Shown: positions 34,029-42,570 of the stretch, piece by piece
Numbering within the stretch: the stretch's first letter is position 1
Layout: every line of letters starts with the position of its first letter
Assembly: GCF_016406145.1 (NCBI RefSeq)
Contig: NZ_CP066306.1
Span: forward strand, 1,612,001-1,676,000
Direction: 5' to 3'
Source of the DNA: Pseudomonas putida
GTDB taxonomy: Bacteria; Pseudomonadota; Gammaproteobacteria; Pseudomonadales; Pseudomonadaceae
Length of the DNA: 64,000 nucleotides
Position numbers and translations under genes: made by a program
Notes under the pieces: model-generated
The model's input: only the letters and a program-made list of their open reading frames with translations
Database searches by the model: none
What the model was told of the DNA's origin: nothing

Positions 34029-36914
34029 ATGTCTGTAAATCCTATCGAGCATGTGTTGGCGCGTATGGACAAGCGCAACATCACCCAAGGTTGGGGCGCC
34101 GTCGCGGCCTTCAGCCGCTCGCGCCTGAACGACCTGCTGCATGAACAGTACAGGCAGCGCCTGGGCACATTGGGTTTTCTGCCGCTGTTCAATGCCGACG
34201 TTTATCACCAGGACCATATCCGCACCCGAAGCGTGCTGCGCAAGATCGAGTTTGGTGCGCCGTTGCTGTCGTTTACCAATGCTTCGCTCAGCGATTCCAG
34301 AGCGCAGTTGACCTTTCCCATCGTGGCGGGGGTCTACAGTGCGCAGTCGCCATTGGCCGAGAACCTGCTGACACGCTTCATCATCGATGAATCAATGGGT
34401 TACTCGTTGGTGATTTCGATTGAGCTTCGTCTGGTGACCGGTGAAGTCGACCGTCGCGGCAGGATCACCCTGGACCTGGCCGAAGCGTCCGGTTTCAGCT
34501 GCAACCTGGCTGGCGAGGACTCGCACGTCAATGGCCTGATCGCTGCAGCCATGCAGGAACAGTTCGAACAGTTGCCCGCGCACCGGGGCCAATTTGAACT
34601 CGGTATGCTTGACTTTTCGGGCTACTCGCCATTGTCGCCCACGCACTTTCGCATCCTGACGCAGGCGGCGCCAGGCGCGCAAACCCAAGGTGCAGTGAAT
34701 TACGGTGACGGTGCGGTGCTGACGTTCATTCAGCTGCGGGCAAACACGGGCCCTGGCGAGCTGCCTGAGCATTCATTCCCCTACCTGATTCCCGATGATC
34801 TCAACGAGGATGGCAGTGAGCGTTACTCGGCGACGATAGTCGTGGACAAAGCTCTGCTTGGGCATGTGCGTGATGAGCGGCTGGACGTGTTGGCATCGAT
34901 ACTGTTCGCCACGTCGCACAAGTTTGTCGAGCGGGAGCGGCACACACCTCACGACCTCGCGGTATTCGGCAACATTGCAGCGGTCCCCCCCCTGTACAGC
35001 GTTGACCCGCAGACTAAAACGGTGCGTGCGGGCGACTCGGTGAAATTTACCTTGCGCAACCAGGCAGGGGGTGAAGTACCTGCCACCAAGTGGTATGCCC
35101 AGAGTCGCCAGAGCCATGCTGCAGTGGGTGATGGCAACATCGACGCCAACGGTGTGTACCATGCTGTCGGGGTCGAGGGCATCGGCCACCACAGCTTGAC
35201 GATCGTGATTACGGCAGAACTCACCGACGGTAATACTACCCATCGGGCGAGCGCGCAGGTGATCGTGCAGTTCGAGCAAGTTCAGGTGGCGCCGCGGGTG
35301 GGGGTGTTTGCCTCGCGCATACCCATGGCCCTGGGGGCGGCCATGCCCGCAGATGATATCGAGTGGTCGCTGCTTGGCACCGAGCGTGGTCAGCTCGCCC
35401 AGACCCACGGCAACCGGACTCTGTTCACCGCCGAGAACGCTGCCAACCGTCGCCAGCTGAGTGTTCAGCAGGTGCAAGCCAAAGGGGGGCAGCAGCGTAT
35501 GTCGGCGCTGGTGATGCTTAATGGCTTGCAGTCGATGGTCATCGACCCCGTGCGTGTCAAGGGCCTGGAGCCGGGCGAGGAGGTGACGCTGACTGAGCGG
35601 GACCCGGCGTTGCTGCCAGGGGCGCGTCGGCGTTGGCAGTTGATTGGGCCGGGTTCGCTTGATGAGGCGGGTAACTACACGGCACCTTCGGGCGACGAAC
35701 AGGGCACCAGCGTGGTGACTTGTGAGTTGGTGCAGAACGGCGTGGTGCTGGCTGCTGGCTACAGCCTGTTGGAGTTTGGTGAAGCACGACTGGATGAGGA
35801 AGGCACCTGGCTGAAGTTGCTCAGCTACACGATCAGCATACCGGGCGGGGCCGAGCAGGGCGCCAAGGGGGTCTTGTTGAATAACGGCTTCCAGTCATTG
35901 CGCCTGCAAGCCGTCATCGAAACTGAAGCCGTAGATGGCAAGTTCTATCGCCTCAGCGCGGATGAGCGCGCCAGCATCGGCTTGAACAACTTGATCAGTA
36001 AACAGCGACTGGTTGCGCTCAATGATGATAACCCGAGTGGCGGCATAGAAAAGGACTCCCTGTTCAAATGGGCCACCCGCCAGGTGGCAAACCGTTTCGA
36101 ACTGTCCTATGGACAATTGGCCGAGGGTGCCCTGCTAGCAAGCGAAGAGGGCATTACCCGGCAGGATATCTATCTCCACTGTACCGAGCGTGCGGGTGCG
36201 GCGAACGAGTTGTACAGCACGTTCTATGTCGATGCCGGAGGAACAGAATCTTCCGATGATGGTAACGCGTCGGTGGGGGACAGGGTTGAAGTGATACCCC
36301 AGTCACCCCGTGACTTCGGCGATGAGAACTATTCGTTGAAGCGCGTACGTGTGGAGGGCGGGACGGGTGACGAGAATGAACCCGGTGACCCCGCTTTCGA
36401 CCTTTGGCTAAGAACGCTGGATTACTGGGTGTTCAAGTTGATCGGCAGCCGCTTCGAAACCGTCGAATTTCTGGAGCAGCAGATATCGGACCCGCACCTG
36501 AGCCAATCCGCGATACGTTGGGAGTCCGAGCACCGTAACGAGATCATGTTCAGTTTTACCGGTTCCATCTTCCGGGACAGATTGGCCAAGGACAGCGGGA
36601 ACTGGGAAGCCGCGGATGTCAATATTGAGTTTGACAATGATCTGGTCACCTTGATGGCCGGGCGTCCGGAACTCAAGACCAAGGTAAGCCTGACGAACTT
36701 TGAAGAAGGCAGCCTGGTGATCACTAATCATCGGGTGCCGGATTTCGCCTACGTTCCATCGGGCACAGATGAGCGTGACCACCTTGCGCGCGATGTCGTG
36801 GTGTTACTACGTGACCGACAGGGGAATGCGCACTACCGGCGATTTGCCTATAGGCCAGCCAACACTTCCGGTCATCGGAATTACATCGAACACACCCTGT
36901 TCACGCCAGTGTGA
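34029..36914 (+). CDS. large accessory protein C with TULIP/P47-like N-terminal module (961 aa)
   Basis: A 961-residue protein. I prefer the ATG giving MSVNPIEHVLARM (GGGAG seven bases upstream, and alignment with protein A starts here) over an ATG at 33996 that overlaps the B stop. The shared module shows TQGWGAVAAFSRSRLNDLL, DSRAQLTFPIVAG, GRITLDLAEASGFS, GDGAVLTFIQLRANTGPGEL and FPYLIPDD. Two Ig-like repeats contain IDANGVYHAVG (near 370) and LDEAGNYTAPS (near 543). The last ~350 residues are unique, with acidic beta-rich sequence. Function is unknown. Toxin or toxin-accessory activity is inferred from the RHS neighbours and the P47-like look. Confidence 0.6.
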   Translation: MSVNPIEHVLARMDKRNITQGWGAVAAFSRSRLNDLLHEQYRQRLGTLGFLPLFNADVYHQDHIRTRSVLRKIEFGAPLLSFTNASLSDSRAQLTFPIVAGVYSAQSPLAENLLTRFIIDESMGYSLVISIELRLVTGEVDRRGRITLDLAEASGFSCNLAGEDSHVNGLIAAAMQEQFEQLPAHRGQFELGMLDFSGYSPLSPTHFRILTQAAPGAQTQGAVNYGDGAVLTFIQLRANTGPGELPEHSFPYLIPDDLNEDGSERYSATIVVDKALLGHVRDERLDVLASILFATSHKFVERERHTPHDLAVFGNIAAVPPLYSVDPQTKTVRAGDSVKFTLRNQAGGEVPATKWYAQSRQSHAAVGDGNIDANGVYHAVGVEGIGHHSLTIVITAELTDGNTTHRASAQVIVQFEQVQVAPRVGVFASRIPMALGAAMPADDIEWSLLGTERGQLAQTHGNRTLFTAENAANRRQLSVQQVQAKGGQQRMSALVMLNGLQSMVIDPVRVKGLEPGEEVTLTERDPALLPGARRRWQLIGPGSLDEAGNYTAPSGDEQGTSVVTCELVQNGVVLAAGYSLLEFGEARLDEEGTWLKLLSYTISIPGGAEQGAKGVLLNNGFQSLRLQAVIETEAVDGKFYRLSADERASIGLNNLISKQRLVALNDDNPSGGIEKDSLFKWATRQVANRFELSYGQLAEGALLASEEGITRQDIYLHCTERAGAANELYSTFYVDAGGTESSDDGNASVGDRVEVIPQSPRDFGDENYSLKRVRVEGGTGDENEPGDPAFDLWLRTLDYWVFKLIGSRFETVEFLEQQISDPHLSQSAIRWESEHRNEIMFSFTGSIFRDRLAKDSGNWEAADVNIEFDNDLVTLMAGRPELKTKVSLTNFEEGSLVITNHRVPDFAYVPSGTDERDHLARDVVVLLRDRQGNAHYRRFAYRPANTSGHRNYIEHTLFTPV

Positions 36915-36976
36915 AGTTGGTCTGCCGCCTTCCCAGGAGGGCGGCACTGTTCAAGAGCATTTGTCGGAGATTTATC

Positions 36977-37471
36977 ATGAAATTTAATAGGGTTGTTATA
37001 CGCTTTGCCATGTCACTGGCCCTGCTTGCCGGGGGGAGTGCTTCGATTTATGCGCAAGATGGTACCTCCCCTGCGACCACGAACACGGCGAGAATTTACT
37101 TTGCGGGTGGTAAGGGTAGCGAGCCTGATAAGAATGTCTGTTCTTTTGAAGTTAAGGCTGGGGAATATAAATTTAACGGTGGTGGTAACAATGATTGTAC
37201 CAATGATGATATGTATTGGTACCGGCTTGACAATGCCCCTTCTGCTGCGCTGATTACTTTGCATGCTGAGGACGATTGCAGGAATGGCGGCGATTGGTAT
37301 TTTAAAGTCAGGACTTATATAAACCCGGTAACAGTCGGCTGGCAGAAGATTTCGGATCTTCAATATCTTAAGGCTGGGGATATTGTTACGCGCGGCGTCA
37401 TGTATGAAGCAGGGGAGTATAACAAGGGCGGCGTAGGCGGGAAAATTTCTTGCGTGACAATCGATTATTGA
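36977..37471 (+). CDS. small secreted four-cysteine protein (164 aa)
   Basis: A 164-residue protein with a clear signal peptide (VVIRFAMSLALLAGGSASIYAQ, cut after Ala-Gln). The mature part of about 137 residues has four Cys (NVCSF, NDCTN, DDCRN, ISCVT), enough for two disulfides, and is rich in Asn, Asp, Tyr and Gly. The pattern vaguely recalls small beta-sandwich or crystallin-like folds, but I do not recognise the family. It is more AT-rich than its neighbours. It lies 62 bases after protein C and 27 bases before RHS2, so it belongs to the operon. Start chosen for the CGGAGA site. Confidence 0.7.
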   Translation: MKFNRVVIRFAMSLALLAGGSASIYAQDGTSPATTNTARIYFAGGKGSEPDKNVCSFEVKAGEYKFNGGGNNDCTNDDMYWYRLDNAPSAALITLHAEDDCRNGGDWYFKVRTYINPVTVGWQKISDLQYLKAGDIVTRGVMYEAGEYNKGGVGGKISCVTIDY

Positions 37472-37498
37472 TGGCCCGGTAAATCAAGGAGAATAATG

Positions 37499-40400
37499 AT
37501 GTCGAATAATCGTTCAGTCCATTCCAATGCTTTCAATTTCATGAGCCACCTGACCGGCGGCGTTGATTCACGTACAGGCTTGTATACGTTTTCTGCCAAC
37601 CTGCGCAGCATTACCGGCAACGATCAGTTTGGGCCCGGGTTCGACGTGTTGCTTCACTATAGCCCGCTCAGTGTTTCTGACAGTGGCTACGGCCAAGGCT
37701 GGAACTTGCGTACCACCGAGTTCGACCCCGCCCGCGAGCGCCGGATCATTTCCCTGGCCAGCGGTGAAACCTTCAAAGTCGATGGCAGTGCCGGTACAAA
37801 AGAGCTGACGATGTCGGAGAAGAAAATCGACACGTTTCATCTCTATGAAGATGTGACCGACAGCCAGTGGCGCGTGGTGCATCGAAACCTGACGGTGGAG
37901 ATTCTTGAGAAGAAGGGTACCGGCGACAAGACCAGGGCCGTGCCAACCCGCATCTTCAGCCCGCAGGGGCATTGGCTGAACCTGGAGTACGGCATTTATG
38001 CCAGCTTCCCGATGCTGACCAAGATCACCGACATGCGTGGCGACACACTGCTGGAGGTGGTTCGCGATGGCAACCGGGTCAAGCTGACGGTGCCAACAGA
38101 TACCGACAGCGCCGTTTACACCATGGTGCTGGGCGCCAACAACCGTGTAGACCGTATCGAGCTGCCCACCGATAACCTGGCGAGCTGGCGCTTTACCTAT
38201 AGCCGCCAACGAAATGTCGACTGCATCAGTGCGGTCCGCACCCCTACAGGCGGTCACGAAGCGATTACCTATGGCGATGGCGGCCACCTGTTCCCGATCG
38301 GCTCAGGCCTTGACCCGATGCCGCGTGTGACCCGCCATGTGCAGCACCCAGGCCATGGGCAACCCTCGATCGACACGCGTTACACCTATTCCGCTGATGG
38401 GCATAACTTCCTGGGTGGCAACATAAGGCTGAACTGGATCAACGACGGATTGGACAATCTGTTCCGCCAGGCCATCGACTATGACTATGGCACCACCGAG
38501 ACCCTTTGGGTCGAAGAGAAACCCGTGCGCAGCATCGTCCGGGCGTTCAACAAGTTTCACTTGCTCACGAGTCAAACTACGTATGTGGGTGAGGAGTTGA
38601 ATGATGGAAAGAACGAAGTCATCGGCAACCAGATCCAGGAAGTAAAGACGCAATACAACCTCAAGCCCGGTTTATTCAAGGAACAGCCCAATTATTGCCA
38701 GTTGGTCCATGGTGTCGATACGCTTTGGTGGTTGAAAAACAGCCCGACCGTCAACTTCAAACAATCCGAAACCAGCACCTATGATGACCACGGCAACCTC
38801 AAGACCCACAAGGCTGTCACTGGCATTGAAGAGGCTTACGAGTGGTATGGCGCACAAGCGCCGGGGTTCCCGGGCCATGAGGAAGGCTTCGTTACCTACC
38901 TGAAGGAAAAAACGCAGAAACCGGCTACCGGCCACCCCGGTAACGCGCCGGAGCGAACCACGCATTACACCTACCAGCAGTTGCCAACACTGACCAGCGC
39001 CCGGTCGCAGACCCAGCAGCAACACTGGCTGGAGGTGGAGGTTGAAACCTATACCAGCGGCGCCAGCACAAAAACTACACACTATGCGTTTGCGCAGGCA
39101 GTGGATGAAACAGCCGTTGCGGCTCAGCCGCTACAGCACGGCCGGCTAAAGAGCCAGCAAACGCGCTTCCCGAACCCGAAGAAGGGGGAGCCGAACCAGC
39201 CGGATACGCTCGACACCCTGATCGAGCACACCTACACCTACGAGACGCTCACCTGGGACACAGCCAAGGCGCCGGGGCCTTTGGTCAAGGGTTCCATGCA
39301 AGTGCTACAGGACAAGCAGTTGGTGACCGGCTACGACGCCACCAGCAAGGAAATAAGGGTGCAGCATTCGCTGGCAACGGGTGAAACAGTGCTCAACCGT
39401 GATGACACCAATACGGAAATCATGACCGTATGGGATGCACTGCTGCGCGTCGAGCGGGAAATCGTCAGCCCAGGCAAGGATGAAGAGGCGCTGCGGCGCT
39501 ATGAGTACCAGCTGAGCGACGCGGACGACGTTCAGGCTACCCAGACGCAGTACGATGTGAAGGGTGTGATGACCGTGGCCTATTTCGACGGCGCTTATCG
39601 TACCGTCAGGGAAGAGCGGGAAGACCCGGATCATGGTCTGAAAAAGGGCGATACCAAAGCCATCTACACGGCCAGTTTCGACGCGTGGGGCAGGCCGCTG
39701 GAAGAGACGGAAATCGACTGGCTCAAAGACCGTGACCTTCACCTGAGCAGCCTATACAGGTACGACAACTGGGGTGAACAATTGTGTGTCATCGGCCCTG
39801 ATGGCGTAGCTGAGTTCGCGCAAACGAACCCTATCGGTGATGGCAAAACCGGCCCGATCAAGCGTGAGTGGCGGCAGAAGCTGCTTGACGACGCAGGCAA
39901 TGAACTGGAAAACGGCGCCAAGACCGGGGTCACCGAGACCCAGTTCAACCATTTTGACTTGCCGGTTCAGGTCCGTCGCTGGGTGAAGAAGGACCCGGGT
40001 GATGAAAAGGAAACGGAACTCAAGAGCGAAACGCTGACCGAGTACGATGGGTACGGCCGCAAACACAAGGAAGTGTCGGGGATTGGTAGCGAAGCTGCAA
40101 AGCAGATAGAAAAATTTACCTACGATGGGTTTGATCGCCTGCTGGCCCATGAACTGCGTGAAGGTGAGGTGGTTTACAGAACCTTTGCTGCACACAGCGA
40201 TCAGGATTTGCCAATCACCATTCGGGTGAATCAACTGGAACTGCTGGGTGAGCAGCACTTCAACGGCCTGGACCTGATGGACTGGTCGATCACCGGTGGT
40301 CGCAGGCAGGATTATCAATACAAACCGGGTGAGCTCAAGCCGAGCAAGGTCATCACGCCAGTGGGCGAAATTGATTATGAGTATCGCCCCTACCTGACCG

Positions 40401-41347
40401 AAGAACCTGTGCTGCGAACACTGGGCGGCAAACAGGCCAATTACGTATTCGACAAGCAGAATGCACGCCTGGAAAGTTGTGACGAGGTGGGTGGGCAAGC
40501 ATTTTCCCGCACTTACTACAGTACGGGTGAGGTACACGTTGAAACCCGTGGCGGATACGACATGGAGTACGAATACAGTTACCGTGGGCGTATGGAGTCG
40601 TATCGGGATGTGCTTAAGCAGACTCAGGTCAATGAATACGATAACGTTGGCCGCCTTGATGTCACCACGCTGGGGACGTTGTCGTGCAAATTCAAATACG
40701 ACGATCTGGGCCGCACCGAGTCGTATGAAACAACGGAAGCAGCTAGCGGCAGCACGCTTGCCAACTCACTGAAAACCACGCTGCTGTATGACGACCTGGA
40801 GCGTGAATGTTCACGAACATTTACATTCAGTAACGCACCCGAACAAGTGCTGGCGCAACACTATGATGAGTTTGACCGCATCAATGAACGCACACTTTCG
40901 GAAGGTGAGGAGGTGTTGCGTAAAGAGACGTACAAGTACGATACGCGCGGCAGGCTGTTCAGCTATACCTGCGAAGGCGAGCTGTGCCCGGTCGACCCTT
41001 ATGGTAAGAAGATAGCCAGCCAGACGTTCCGCTTCGATGCGATCGATAACATCCGCCAGGTATTGACCCGGTTCGAGGGTGGGCAGAATTCAGCTCATTA
41101 TTATTTTGAGAACACGGCGGACCCTGCTCAACTTTCACGCATTACCAATGACTTTGGCGAGCCATATCCAAGCGAAATCAAGCTTGATTACGATGGTAAT
41201 GGCAATCTGATATTCGATGAGGCACGTCGTGAACTGGAATATGACGCGCTCAACCGCCTGATAAAGGTAACGGACCCTGAAAAGGGTGAATGCCTGTACG
41301 GCTATGATCCGCAGAATATTCTGAGTTCGACTGACAGCGAGGCCTGA
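37499..41347 (+). CDS. RHS-family protein lacking the RHS core and tip (RHS2)
   Basis: A 1282-residue paralogue of RHS1: the first ~330 residues are nearly alignable residue for residue (SNAFNFMSHLTGGVDSRTGL, MSEKKIDTFHLYED, AYGDGGHLFPIGSG-like YGDGGHLFPIGSG). YD repeats continue to YGYDPQNILSSTDSEA and a stop, which corresponds to about residue 1270 of RHS1. The core (DPxG motif), linker and toxin tip are therefore absent, about 385 residues short. The second of two adjacent ATGs is taken because AAGGAG is seven bases before it. This may be a shell-only protein, a TcB-like partner, or a decayed toxin; a hairpin follows the stop directly, which favours a settled end. Confidence 0.78.
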   Translation: MSNNRSVHSNAFNFMSHLTGGVDSRTGLYTFSANLRSITGNDQFGPGFDVLLHYSPLSVSDSGYGQGWNLRTTEFDPARERRIISLASGETFKVDGSAGTKELTMSEKKIDTFHLYEDVTDSQWRVVHRNLTVEILEKKGTGDKTRAVPTRIFSPQGHWLNLEYGIYASFPMLTKITDMRGDTLLEVVRDGNRVKLTVPTDTDSAVYTMVLGANNRVDRIELPTDNLASWRFTYSRQRNVDCISAVRTPTGGHEAITYGDGGHLFPIGSGLDPMPRVTRHVQHPGHGQPSIDTRYTYSADGHNFLGGNIRLNWINDGLDNLFRQAIDYDYGTTETLWVEEKPVRSIVRAFNKFHLLTSQTTYVGEELNDGKNEVIGNQIQEVKTQYNLKPGLFKEQPNYCQLVHGVDTLWWLKNSPTVNFKQSETSTYDDHGNLKTHKAVTGIEEAYEWYGAQAPGFPGHEEGFVTYLKEKTQKPATGHPGNAPERTTHYTYQQLPTLTSARSQTQQQHWLEVEVETYTSGASTKTTHYAFAQAVDETAVAAQPLQHGRLKSQQTRFPNPKKGEPNQPDTLDTLIEHTYTYETLTWDTAKAPGPLVKGSMQVLQDKQLVTGYDATSKEIRVQHSLATGETVLNRDDTNTEIMTVWDALLRVEREIVSPGKDEEALRRYEYQLSDADDVQATQTQYDVKGVMTVAYFDGAYRTVREEREDPDHGLKKGDTKAIYTASFDAWGRPLEETEIDWLKDRDLHLSSLYRYDNWGEQLCVIGPDGVAEFAQTNPIGDGKTGPIKREWRQKLLDDAGNELENGAKTGVTETQFNHFDLPVQVRRWVKKDPGDEKETELKSETLTEYDGYGRKHKEVSGIGSEAAKQIEKFTYDGFDRLLAHELREGEVVYRTFAAHSDQDLPITIRVNQLELLGEQHFNGLDLMDWSITGGRRQDYQYKPGELKPSKVITPVGEIDYEYRPYLTEEPVLRTLGGKQANYVFDKQNARLESCDEVGGQAFSRTYYSTGEVHVETRGGYDMEYEYSYRGRMESYRDVLKQTQVNEYDNVGRLDVTTLGTLSCKFKYDDLGRTESYETTEAASGSTLANSLKTTLLYDDLERECSRTFTFSNAPEQVLAQHYDEFDRINERTLSEGEEVLRKETYKYDTRGRLFSYTCEGELCPVDPYGKKIASQTFRFDAIDNIRQVLTRFEGGQNSAHYYFENTADPAQLSRITNDFGEPYPSEIKLDYDGNGNLIFDEARRELEYDALNRLIKVTDPEKGECLYGYDPQNILSSTDSEA

Positions 41348-41374
41348 TTCTGAAGCGGGCCAATGCCGCTCAGT

Positions 41375-41412
41375 CAAGCATTGTGGGGCTGCGAAGCGGC
41401 CCCAATTGCTTG
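41375..41412. terminator. hairpin between RHS2 and the fimbrial operon
   Basis: GGGGCTGC (41385-41392) pairs with GCGGCCCC (41396-41403) around GAA. The flanking CAAGCA/TGCTTG arms extend it. It lies between convergent genes, and lack of a T run makes efficiency uncertain. Confidence 0.55.
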
Positions 41413-41424
41413 TCTGCCGGGTTT

Positions 41425-42504
41425 TCAGCGATAGCGAAGGGTGAAGTTCAACGCGCCATTCGCTTCGCCAGCACGAACTGCGCTGGCGTCGTCAGTCTGG
41501 TAGAAGCGAGCACCAAGGTTCAGTACGGTGGTGCCGTCCTGAATCGCCTGAAGGTCTGCTTCTCGTCGCAGCGGCAGGGGGGTACCGTCGTCTTTCAGCA
41601 CCTGGATGCCCACCCCTTCAGCCGTGGAGTCAGGGGTGAGCGTGAATACGCCGTCCAGCCCAGGTACGGGGACTGAACTGTTGGCGGGATCGAGCTCGAT
41701 CGTTGCCCTGGTCATGCCACCTGGGTCTGTCTTGCAGTTGCTCAGGGTAATGGTGAATGGCACGGTCGACGTTGTGGTGCCTTTGCTTGCGAAATGCGAT
41801 TTGTCCCATGTCTGCAGGTCTACGGGGGTGTCGCTTATCGGGTCGCCGATGAGGCTGCACTGGGTTTGCAGTACGTCGGCCTGTAACCGGTAGCGCATCA
41901 CCAGCCCCAGGCCTGTGGCGTCGAAATGCCCGGTGAACAGTTCGGTGTCGACCCGGTGCAGGCCGGGCGCGATATCCCCCGTCTTGACCAGGGTTACCTG
42001 GTTCCACATGCCGCCCAGCCTGAACCCACCAAGCTGGTTGTTGGCTTGCATGGTCGAACGCATCGGAATGAAGGGGTCGTGCGGGCCATTCTCGGGCATG
42101 AAACTGGTGCGGTCCGAGCCGTTGAACGGGGCCCGAAGCCGGATGCGTGCGCCAACGCCGTCGATGTTGGTTTTCAGGATATACCCGTCAGACGGCTCGC
42201 CTTCCACCGGGGGAAGCGGGCCGGGGAAGACATCTCTGGCGTTCATGTCGAAACGCCAGAGTACGTCACCGTCGTTGTAGCAAAGCAGTTCCGACTGAGG
42301 CATGGAGACGGTGAACTCCCATTGGTTGGGTGTGCCGATGGCGCTGCCGGGTTCGGCATTCAGCGGCACATGCATCACGCCGGTGAGTGTGCGCGTGATG
42401 GTCATCGGCTGGGTGCCTGCGCTCCAGCTGCAGCGGTCGGCGGCGTGGGCCTTGTAGCTGCTTAGCAGGGCAATGGGCAGCGCCCAGGGAATGAGGCGTT
42501 TCAT
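41425..42504 (-). CDS. fimbrial tip adhesin/subunit
   Basis: A 359-residue secreted protein with signal peptide ending SSYKAHA-ADRC. The C-terminal half is a pilin-type domain: disulfide Cys pair (QTQCSLI, SNCKTD), VPFTITLSNCKTDPG, and a final NGALNFTLRYR strand typical of donor-strand-exchange subunits. The N-terminal ~190 residues form a separate domain, as in two-domain tip adhesins. It is the last gene of the chaperone-usher operon, the usual adhesin position. The ligand is unknown. Confidence 0.85.
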   Translation of the reverse strand: MKRLIPWALPIALLSSYKAHAADRCSWSAGTQPMTITRTLTGVMHVPLNAEPGSAIGTPNQWEFTVSMPQSELLCYNDGDVLWRFDMNARDVFPGPLPPVEGEPSDGYILKTNIDGVGARIRLRAPFNGSDRTSFMPENGPHDPFIPMRSTMQANNQLGGFRLGGMWNQVTLVKTGDIAPGLHRVDTELFTGHFDATGLGLVMRYRLQADVLQTQCSLIGDPISDTPVDLQTWDKSHFASKGTTTSTVPFTITLSNCKTDPGGMTRATIELDPANSSVPVPGLDGVFTLTPDSTAEGVGIQVLKDDGTPLPLRREADLQAIQDGTTVLNLGARFYQTDDASAVRAGEANGALNFTLRYR

Positions 42505-42570
42505 TGGTATTTCCTGGTGGTGCGCGCCCGCTGTGGGCGCGAGTTTAATGGCGCAGGGGCGTGGATCAAG

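Noticed and set aside
37496-37498. First of two adjacent ATGs as the RHS2 start
   Set aside because: It is only four bases from AAGGAG; the next ATG has the better seven-base spacing.
22088-41347. A classical Tc (TcA-TcB-TcC) insecticidal complex
   Set aside because: RHS proteins of TcC-like look are present, but no TcA-type giant gene and no SpvB-domain TcB gene are found; the call is limited to RHS family.
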